From contig CAYHQN010000025.1 in the NCBI GenBank assembly GCA_964358545.1, forward strand, positions 1 through 39,262: a stretch of 39,262 nt of DNA, given 5' to 3'. The DNA is from CAINVV01 sp031432175. Lineage in GTDB: Bacteria > Bacteroidota > Bacteroidia > Bacteroidales > Prolixibacteraceae. Positions 34,401 through 39,262 of this stretch are shown one piece after another. A program made the translations under genes and the position numbers. A model generated the notes under the pieces. It ran no database searches, was not told the origin of the DNA, and saw only the letters and a program-made list of their open reading frames with translations. Every line of letters begins with the position of its first letter. The stretch's first letter is position 1.

Positions 34401-34757
34401 CATGCTTTCTATTTTACCACCAACGGAATGGTAAACCATGGAGGTACTATTTTCAAGATTGATAGTATACCAATAATCGTTGATTGAGTTAGCAGTAAAA
34501 AAGGAGATGGAGTGCAATGAAGGATTATCTGCCTTTATCCATTCAACCCCTTCACTGAACTTATAGGTCTTGTCAGCCAGGAAGTAGCCTTCATCCTCTT
34601 TCAGCATGACGATGTGCCTGATATTTGACTTCGTCCCTGAATTTATCCGAACAAATGACTGGGCGTAGGTTGAGATGTGCAAACATGCAACCAGAATGCA
34701 AACTAAAAATTTCTTTTGATTGCCACCAAAAAAAGTATCAAAGTGAAAAGCAGGCAT
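31425..34757 (-). CDS. NarX-like histidine kinase with FG-GAP repeat sensor
   Basis: Membrane histidine kinase of 1110 aa. After a signal peptide (about 15-33), residues about 35-325 look like a first propeller. Residues about 325-730 carry seven FG-GAP/VCBS-like repeats, each with a calcium-loop motif such as DLNGDEKID, DIDNDGDED, DVDLDGNVD, DINGDGLPD, DINNDGFPD, DFDNDGYQD and DFDNDGNID. An ASPIC/UnbV-like segment follows (SNRDAIGAKIYLY). Two or three membrane helices lie at about 785-880. The kinase core is HisKA_3 (RDLHDDLAS, His918) plus HATPase (DDGLGFD, HGNGLINI). The FG-GAP sensor is uncommon; typical PUL hybrid kinases use reg_prop and Y_Y_Y domains. No receiver is fused; it is the next gene. 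Confidence 0.88.
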   Translation of the reverse strand: MPAFHFDTFFGGNQKKFLVCILVACLHISTYAQSFVRINSGTKSNIRHIVMLKEDEGYFLADKTYKFSEGVEWIKADNPSLHSISFFTANSINDYWYTINLENSTSMVYHSVGGKIESMVGPFGVSIFAFSVSKGNIAFLCSSSEVAVYEKGEFKKIELAPEKAIIKKVIGIDGRNFWILTNKNKLFFYNGTKYKPLLENKYVSDFVVVDQKKGYALCQNEIIEFDGMDSKEVMINEKLSNVEKIFVSPNNEIWLIGSQSRIFRVRGSRLDDLSYKEKYQLSDLSFAGNDDVWIAGGEGVLLYLGKRYFPPFEKDNPGFSSFKLTNFGIDLDNEYGVALADLNGDEKIDIFSVCISGYNRLYINRVESGVDSAKENFFREEGFIRKSEGTFDSNSESSYAELKLGITVADIDNDGDEDIYICYLNSKNKLLINDGNGMFRDVSSQPNRACYNFNRSTAAAFADVDLDGNVDLYVTSENGSNKLFKNDGTGHFTDITFSSGLETVSGGSCATFSDINGDGLPDLCITFWYERNRIYLNETKNGRIKFRDITEETDLAKAPPVKSNGATFADINNDGFPDLFIANKNEENKIYLNNGKGNFRDVTNNYLEKSVFLSNGGVFADFDNDGYQDLYLSNIGTNVLYKNVNGLFFKDVTSDFGADMSGYSTGSAVGDFDNDGNIDLYVANFLGGSSRVFMNQGRNTQTLKLKLEGILSNRDAIGAKIYLYSKDPATKKETLEGFQEISGGGSYASISAKEAIFPIMPGIDYFAIIKFPYPNSEVRIDDLKPGSLLVREKTGWNSLTNRLEQMVLRTVKNPETLREYLKALIVLFLIAIYFRWHIRGRSRINWIRKGAVVVIFAGFPFLNLLVIYTSSFWLSVIPIFVVLVLLAIMHLITERLQISVALTKQKIKLREKISRDLHDDLASTLGSISIYTDTLKRIGDPVQSDFKRLSKKIAELTQTALQSITDIIWMTSPRNDSLQGLLAKVNSHLYETLTDNGIQYHAEINAPDEIILMPDELKNDTFLILKEATHNIIRHSRAKSVSFIADVKGSTCSISLMDDGLGFDENNLQKDVSHGNGLINIRRRAEESKIDLSVFSQTGKGTIIHLIIKI

Positions 34758-34788
34758 TTGTATTTTTCATCAGTTTGTTGGTTTACTA

Positions 34789-34796
34789 CAAAGATG
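34789..34796 (-). promoter_or_regulatory. Weak candidate -7 box for the kinase gene
   Basis: The minus strand reads CATCTTTG, one mismatch from TAnnTTTG, 31 nt before the kinase ATG and just after the upstream terminator. No -33 element is apparent. Confidence 0.3.
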
Positions 34797-34819
34797 GATA
34801 AATTCCTGTTACTATAAAC

Positions 34820-34857
34820 GGGAAAAGGCGGAAACATTTGAAGCTCCGCCTTTTCCC
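34820..34857 (-). terminator. Terminator of the kdn/kds operon
   Basis: A perfect 13-bp stem (GGGAAAAGGCGGA at 34820-34832 with 34845-34857) with a 12-nt loop lies 18 nt beyond the stop of the aldolase-CBS gene. The downstream U tract on the minus strand is short (GTTTATAG), but stem stability is high. It separates the four-gene operon from the kinase gene. Confidence 0.75.
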
Positions 34858-34875
34858 TTTATGGTAGAAATAGAA

Positions 34876-35901
34876 TTAACTCAATAAATCCAGCTTTACA
34901 AGATCCTGAATATCCAGCATCCCGATAGGTTTACCATTTTCGGTAACGATGATGTTATCGACCTGATTGGTATTGAAGATATCTGTGGCCTTTTGCAGCA
35001 TGGCATCCGCATCAATGGAAATCGCGTCAGCCGTCATACACTCCCCTACCGTGGCAGTGAGGATATGATCACCCATTTTGCGCATTTGGCGACGAAGGTC
35101 CCCATCTGTAAATATACCGGCAAGATTACCCTCTTTTGAGACAACTGAGACTGCACCCATTCCTGAATCAGTCATTTTCAACAGCGCATCAAGCACCTTA
35201 CAATCAACGTCTACCAGAGGATTTACATCAGAGATAACACTCTTTACCTGTATGGTCATCAATCGTGTGTGCTGAAAAAACTGATCCGTACCAAGTTTGG
35301 TCAGGTGGTTGTCTCCCAGTTTTTTCATGATACTCCATGGTATGGTGATATTGTGTGCGCCCAGAAGCAATGCATCCTTGATGTGTTCAGGATATCTAAC
35401 CGAGGAGAACATCACCTTGGCATCGTATTTGTATTCTTTAATTACGTCAACAACTTGCTTGACCAGGCCTAAGGCATCGTGCCCCTGATCCTGCATACGA
35501 CCTACCAAAATACAAACGTAATTCGCACCTGCAGTCAGCGCCATATATGCCTGCTGAATATTGTAAACCAGGTGCAAATTGATCAGAAATCCCTGTTCAT
35601 GCAATATTTTACATGCCTTCACACCTTCCAGGTTCACCGGAATTTTGAAAACTGTTTTTTTCTTGTCCAGGCCAAGGGCAAGCAGACGGTGCGCTTCAGC
35701 AACAATGTCCTGAGATTTCTCGCCAAGCGCCTCGATCATCAGAACGGGAACCATTTTCGACAATTTCACAATGGCACCATCAATATCTGTGATGCCGTTT
35801 TTGTGCATGAATGTTGGTGTTGTCGTTACACCATCAATGATCCCCAGCTTTAGGGCTTCTTCAATTTCAGCCATGTTGGCCGAGTCAAGAAAAAATTCCA
35901 T
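34876..35901 (-). CDS. Transaldolase/FSA-like aldolase fused to a KdsD-type CBS pair
   Basis: Cytoplasmic protein of 341 aa. Residues 1-212 are a TIM barrel of the transaldolase/fructose-6-phosphate aldolase family. Residues about 215-341 are two CBS domains with GIFTDGDLRR, the signature of the tail of arabinose-5-phosphate isomerase (KdsD). Kept active-site positions: Asp6, Schiff-base Lys86 (FKIPVN), Glu57, Asn108, Arg135 and Ser166/167. Changed: the family Asn of TTNPS is Thr28 (TTTPT), the catalytic-water Thr is His110, and the Tyr/Phe near Arg135 is Leu132. Specificity is therefore probably altered. It is the last gene of the kdnA-kdnB-kdsA operon, 11 nt after kdsA, where a source of D-arabinose 5-phosphate would be needed. 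Ordinary transaldolase is the conservative alternative. Confidence 0.85.
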   Translation of the reverse strand: MEFFLDSANMAEIEEALKLGIIDGVTTTPTFMHKNGITDIDGAIVKLSKMVPVLMIEALGEKSQDIVAEAHRLLALGLDKKKTVFKIPVNLEGVKACKILHEQGFLINLHLVYNIQQAYMALTAGANYVCILVGRMQDQGHDALGLVKQVVDVIKEYKYDAKVMFSSVRYPEHIKDALLLGAHNITIPWSIMKKLGDNHLTKLGTDQFFQHTRLMTIQVKSVISDVNPLVDVDCKVLDALLKMTDSGMGAVSVVSKEGNLAGIFTDGDLRRQMRKMGDHILTATVGECMTADAISIDADAMLQKATDIFNTNQVDNIIVTENGKPIGMLDIQDLVKLDLLS

Positions 35902-35912
35902 ATAATTATGTA

Positions 35913-36749
35913 TTAAAATTTTGGTCTGTATTTGACTTCAATGTTGTGAATCTCTATGAGCGGTTTCAGGAATTCTGTCACATCAGCAATACACATCTGA
36001 CTCGCCGCATCGCACAATGCGCGGGACGGATCTGGGTGCACCTCCAGAAATAGCCCATCTATTCCGGCAGCAACACCGGCACGTGCAAGCGTTGGTATAA
36101 ATTCCCTGGAACCACCTGCAGGATCCGAACTTGGAATACCATATTTGCGGATGGAATGGGTTACATCAAAAATAACCGGGTAACCAGTCGTACGCAAATG
36201 GTAAAAACTCCTTGGGTCAACAATCAGGTCATTGTATCCGAAAGTATATCCACGTTCAGTTACCATGATGTTGAAATTACCTGTCTGTTCAACCTTTCTG
36301 ACCGGTTTGATCATGTTTTCAGGCGCCAGAAACTGACCGTGCTTCAGGTTGATTACCTTACCTGTTTTAGCAGCTTCGACTACAAGTGTGGTCTGCATTA
36401 CCAGGTAGGCAGGAATCTGAATAATGTCTACAACTTCCGCGGCAGCAGCTATCTGGTCGGGGTAATGGATATCAGTAATCAGCGCAACATTGAATTGCTC
36501 TTTGATCTTTTGAAGCATCGCCAGCCCCTTCTCCATTCCGGGACCTGTATAAAAGTCGGCTGAGCTACGGTTATCCTTTTGAAAAGAGGATTTGTATATC
36601 AGGGGCAGATCTAATTTCTGTGACAATCCTACCAAAAATTCGGCAGTATCCATCATGGTTTTCTCATCTTCGACCACACAGGGGCCGGCAATCAGAAATA
36701 GCTTGTCTGCTCCACACTCAATGTTTCCAACATTAACTATCTTCTTCAT
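35913..36749 (-). CDS. kdsA: 3-deoxy-D-manno-octulosonate 8-phosphate synthase
   Basis: Condenses phosphoenolpyruvate with D-arabinose 5-phosphate to give Kdo 8-phosphate; 278 aa, normal length. Motifs: IAGPCVVE (20-27), YKSSFQKDNRSS, LITDIHYP, NLKHGQF, FDVTHSIRKYG, and FLEVHPDPSRALCDAASQM. Cys24 in GPCVVE, with the later His, Glu (LEVH) and Asp (CDAAS), marks the metal-dependent class; the metal-free class has Asn at the Cys position. It sits 10 nt after kdnB and 11 nt before the aldolase-CBS gene in one operon. Confidence 0.93.
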   Translation of the reverse strand: MKKIVNVGNIECGADKLFLIAGPCVVEDEKTMMDTAEFLVGLSQKLDLPLIYKSSFQKDNRSSADFYTGPGMEKGLAMLQKIKEQFNVALITDIHYPDQIAAAAEVVDIIQIPAYLVMQTTLVVEAAKTGKVINLKHGQFLAPENMIKPVRKVEQTGNFNIMVTERGYTFGYNDLIVDPRSFYHLRTTGYPVIFDVTHSIRKYGIPSSDPAGGSREFIPTLARAGVAAGIDGLFLEVHPDPSRALCDAASQMCIADVTEFLKPLIEIHNIEVKYRPKF

Positions 36750-36759
36750 TATCTATATT

Positions 36760-37836
36760 TTACATTTTCATCAACAATCCGCGAAGCTTTTCACGGGTGA
36801 TAATTTTCTGCCAGTCCGGTCCGCAGACATGCGCCCACATAAAGATAAGCGTCAGCGAAACATCGATCATTTGTTCGATCTCACCCGGTGTACGGTTGGC
36901 ATTGAACCCAACCGGAAGCTCTATGTTGTTGTTTTTCATCATAGCCCTGAACTCTTTTACCCCTTCCGGATAAAACTCGTCGAGCTGATTGAATACGATG
37001 CAATTGCCAATTCCGTGATGAACACCTGTAACAGTAGCCAATCCATAAGAAATGGCATGACAGGCTCCAACTTCAGAATAGGTTAATGAGAGTCCTCCCA
37101 AATAGGAGGCAATCATCAGTTTTTCATCATTCTCCGGAGTACGGCTATTTTCACTCAAAAAGATTTCCCTGCAAAGTTTCAGTGATTCATTTCCCAGAGA
37201 ATCGCCCATTACAGTTTTGCGGTGACCATTGAAGGCCTCAATGTTGTGGATGTAACAGTCCATGGCAGTATAAAACCGCTGAGGATCCGGCACAGAAGCA
37301 ATCAGTGCAGGATCCAACACCAGCTGGTCGGCAGGAGTGAAATTACCCTTGATTCCCAATTTCTTTATCGGCCCTGTCAGGACTGTTGTCATGGAAACTT
37401 CGGCGCCACAACCAGAAATGGTCGGAACAACCGTACAATGTATCCCTTTATTTTTGATCAGGTCGAGTCCCTGGTACAACGCAGAGGAACCTTCATTCGT
37501 AAACATGAGGCGGGTTGCTTTTGCATAATCCATGACGCTGCCACCTCCGATGCCTACAACCGAAACAGGCAAACCTTTGCTGAGGCTTTTTACTTCCGCA
37601 ACGATTTCATCGACTATTTTTGTTTTGGGTTCTTCGGCAACCTCGATGATTTTCAAAATATCCTGTGAATGCATGGGAATTCTTTTCATGAAATCTTTTC
37701 CCACGAAATATTCGTCCAACAAAAACAAAACAAACGAATCATTTTCAACCCTCAGCTCTCCCAACAGTCCGCCAAGCTGGTCAAAACTATTTCTGCCATA
37801 CAGGACACGCCCGACAGCTTTTAAATTTCTAAACAT
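36760..37836 (-). CDS. kdnB: Kdo 8-oxidase (iron-containing dehydrogenase)
   Basis: Group III (iron-type) alcohol dehydrogenase of 358 aa. The nucleotide-binding part has GIGGGSVMDYAKA (about 95-107) and PTISGCGAEVSMT (about 138-150). Metal ligands are visible as Asp193 and His197 in AMDCYIHNIEA, and His residues in GACHAISYGL and GVHHGIGN. Placed next to a DegT-type transaminase and kdsA, it matches KdnB of Shewanella, which oxidises C8 of Kdo to the aldehyde before amination. The call depends on this neighbourhood; alone it would be a generic Fe-ADH. It lies 8 nt after kdnA. Confidence 0.8.
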   Translation of the reverse strand: MFRNLKAVGRVLYGRNSFDQLGGLLGELRVENDSFVLFLLDEYFVGKDFMKRIPMHSQDILKIIEVAEEPKTKIVDEIVAEVKSLSKGLPVSVVGIGGGSVMDYAKATRLMFTNEGSSALYQGLDLIKNKGIHCTVVPTISGCGAEVSMTTVLTGPIKKLGIKGNFTPADQLVLDPALIASVPDPQRFYTAMDCYIHNIEAFNGHRKTVMGDSLGNESLKLCREIFLSENSRTPENDEKLMIASYLGGLSLTYSEVGACHAISYGLATVTGVHHGIGNCIVFNQLDEFYPEGVKEFRAMMKNNNIELPVGFNANRTPGEIEQMIDVSLTLIFMWAHVCGPDWQKIITREKLRGLLMKM

Positions 37837-37844
37837 ATATTGTT

Positions 37845-39038
37845 CTATTTAAGTGCATTTTTAAGCGCTGACCTCATTTTTGTGGTCAGTGTGCGTAAAT
37901 CCTCCTCGCTCCAGTTCACCATGATCTGGGTCATCATCAGACGCTGCATGATGGCATCCGACTGAGGAACTTCCAGCTTTCTGTAGTCAGGGGCATTGTT
38001 TATTTTCATAACAGGAAGGTTAAAGATAGACTTCATCTCCTTCAGATGTCCCCATTGACGGTGGTAATGGAAATTATTCCTGTACCAGTAGGAGGCACTC
38101 AATCCCTCTTTTTGGAACTCTTCAAATGTCCTGACAGCTTTTTCATTATCGGGAAGGAAGAAAGAGAGAAATGTGGCTGAATCCCCGTTTTCATCCGGAA
38201 CCAGCCGTGTTTTAACTTCCGGGAACTCCAGAAGTACTTGTTTCAAAATATGTTGGTGCGACTTTTGTTTCTCAATCATGTAGGGAAGTTTACGGAGCTG
38301 CGCAAGCACAACCGCTGCGCCAAGCTCTGAACCACGGTAGTTGTACCCAAGGATTGGATGCTGTTCTGCTCCTCTTGCCTCACCGATATGGTCGTGACCA
38401 TGGTCGGAATATTTGTGTGCACGGTCGTAGAGTTCATCATCATTGGTGGCAACGGCCCCTCCCTCACCGGCAGTGATAATCTTGTAATAGTCGAAAGAGA
38501 ATGCCGACATCTTACCAAAATTCCCAAGCATTTTGCCTTTGTAACTTCCACCTAGTGCAGGAGCAGCATCTTCAACCAGGATAAGGTTGTGTTTGTTACA
38601 AACGGCAAGAATTTCGTCCATTTTAGCCATTGATCCAAATACCTGGATCAATAACACTGCTTTGGTGCGGGGTGTAATTACTTTTTCAATCCCTTCCGGA
38701 CTCAGGCACAAGGTTTCGTCAATTTCGGCAAAAACCGGGATGGCCCCTGCCAAAAGGACTGCCTCAATGGGAGCGATGAAACCATATGGAGGTACAATTA
38801 CTTCGTCACCATAACCAATCCCGCAGCAAGCCAGCGAGATGGAGTCTGCAGCGGTACCACTGGCACAAAAATGGGTATGTTTGGCACCCAGATAGGCGCT
38901 GAACTCTTGTTCGAAAATTTTGGCTTTAAAGATTCCATTTCTTTGAGCATCATGATTGTAGCGAAAAAGTACGCCTGTTTCCAAAACATCCATCACCTCT
39001 TTACGCTCTTCCTGTCCGAATAGTTCGGTACCTGCCAT
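37845..39038 (-). CDS. kdnA: 8-amino-3,8-dideoxy-octulosonate transaminase (DegT family)
   Basis: PLP-dependent DegT/DnrJ/EryC1/StrS aminotransferase of 397 aa. Visible: FCASGTAADSISLA (phosphate-binding turn, about 57-70), IVPPYGFIAP, VEDAAPALGGSYKG (cofactor Asp157), SFDYYKIITAGEGGAV with PLP-Lys186, and GYNYRGSELGAAVVLAQL. Together with the neighbouring iron-type dehydrogenase it corresponds to the KdnA/KdnB pair that makes 8-amino-3,8-dideoxy-Kdo (Kdo8N) in Shewanella, the amino donor probably being L-glutamate. It is the first gene of the operon and has a sigma-54-like promoter about 36 nt upstream. Confidence 0.82.
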   Translation of the reverse strand: MAGTELFGQEERKEVMDVLETGVLFRYNHDAQRNGIFKAKIFEQEFSAYLGAKHTHFCASGTAADSISLACCGIGYGDEVIVPPYGFIAPIEAVLLAGAIPVFAEIDETLCLSPEGIEKVITPRTKAVLLIQVFGSMAKMDEILAVCNKHNLILVEDAAPALGGSYKGKMLGNFGKMSAFSFDYYKIITAGEGGAVATNDDELYDRAHKYSDHGHDHIGEARGAEQHPILGYNYRGSELGAAVVLAQLRKLPYMIEKQKSHQHILKQVLLEFPEVKTRLVPDENGDSATFLSFFLPDNEKAVRTFEEFQKEGLSASYWYRNNFHYHRQWGHLKEMKSIFNLPVMKINNAPDYRKLEVPQSDAIMQRLMMTQIMVNWSEEDLRTLTTKMRSALKNALK

Positions 39039-39073
39039 AATAAATATGTTAATCTATAAAATCAATGTTTATT

Positions 39074-39089
39074 TGCAAGAATCATGCCA
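39074..39089 (-). promoter_or_regulatory. Sigma-54 (RpoN) promoter upstream of kdnA
   Basis: The minus strand reads TGGCATGATTCTTGCA. It matches TGGCAYG-N4-TTGCW, with the GG and GC doublets exactly 10 nt apart. The predicted start near 39063 leaves a leader of about 24 nt before the kdnA ATG. A weaker primary-sigma -7 box (TAATTTTG, 39164-39171) lies further upstream. No enhancer-binding regulator gene is in the window. Confidence 0.6.
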
Positions 39090-39262
39090 TGCTCCCTCTC
39101 TTTTCAAAGGGAAGCCAGACAACTTTCAGGGAAAATTTATTCACCTTCAAACCAAAAAGCCAACAAAATTACAATAATTTTTTGAGATGTTGCGTGATAG
39201 ATCTGTCATGGGTGTACGACAAAATTCCAAATTAGTAGAAAAAAGGCTATACATTTGTAAAT

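Overview
The window looks like part of a Bacteroidota chromosome, most likely from the order Bacteroidales. It carries a SusC/SusD pair with an ECF sigma/FecR regulator, FecR and DUF4974-type proteins, TlpA-like thioredoxins with an envelope domain, and promoters with the phylum-specific TAnnTTTG -7 box. No rRNA, tRNA, CRISPR array, transposase or integrase gene was recognised. All assignments come from reading motifs; no database was searched.

Region 1 (1-13046, minus strand) is a polysaccharide utilisation locus. It runs ECF sigma factor, FecR anti-sigma, SusC with an STN signalling domain, SusD, a discoidin-bearing GH78 alpha-L-rhamnosidase, and a beta-propeller fused to a GH29 alpha-L-fucosidase. 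It should bind, import and trim a glycan rich in L-rhamnose and L-fucose. The susC-to-fucosidase block is bracketed by a perfect 51-bp inverted repeat (1-51 and 10861-10911). A third partial copy (11066-11087) faces the right copy across the leader between fecR and susC. This geometry suggests a DNA-inversion (phase-variable) locus.

Region 2 (13141-17705, plus strand) holds a YeeE/YedE sulfur-compound transporter, rhamnulokinase (rhaB, which fits the rhamnosidase next door), two tandem paralogous small beta-barrel proteins, and a LysO-type exporter split into two overlapping genes.

Region 3 (17.7-21.0 kb) is an accessory patch between convergent genes. Two unrelated HNH-type nuclease genes are each framed by a private short inverted repeat and separated by a hairpin-rich spacer. 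A nested palindromic element lies beside them. The patch is bounded by inverted copies of a GGATAAAG-rich repeat that starts at the stop codons of the two flanking housekeeping genes. A second palindromic element separates the PaaI-type thioesterase from a large AddA/RecB-like helicase-nuclease.

Region 4 (24544-28129, plus strand) is a small ECF-sigma operon: sigma, membrane-anchored anti-sigma-like protein, a Tyr-repeat beta-solenoid protein and a TlpA-like thioredoxin.

Region 5 (28145-34757, minus strand) has a two-component system whose kinase carries seven FG-GAP-like calcium-loop repeats. It is followed by a sialate O-acetylesterase remnant lacking its catalytic serine block, and a second GH29 fucosidase.

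Region 6 (34876-39038, minus strand) is a tight four-gene operon: kdnA, kdnB, kdsA and a chimera of a transaldolase/FSA-type aldolase with the CBS-pair tail typical of arabinose-5-phosphate isomerase (KdsD). The set points to Kdo/8-amino-Kdo synthesis for lipid A core, with a possibly new enzyme for supplying or controlling D-arabinose 5-phosphate. A textbook sigma-54 promoter sequence lies just upstream of kdnA.
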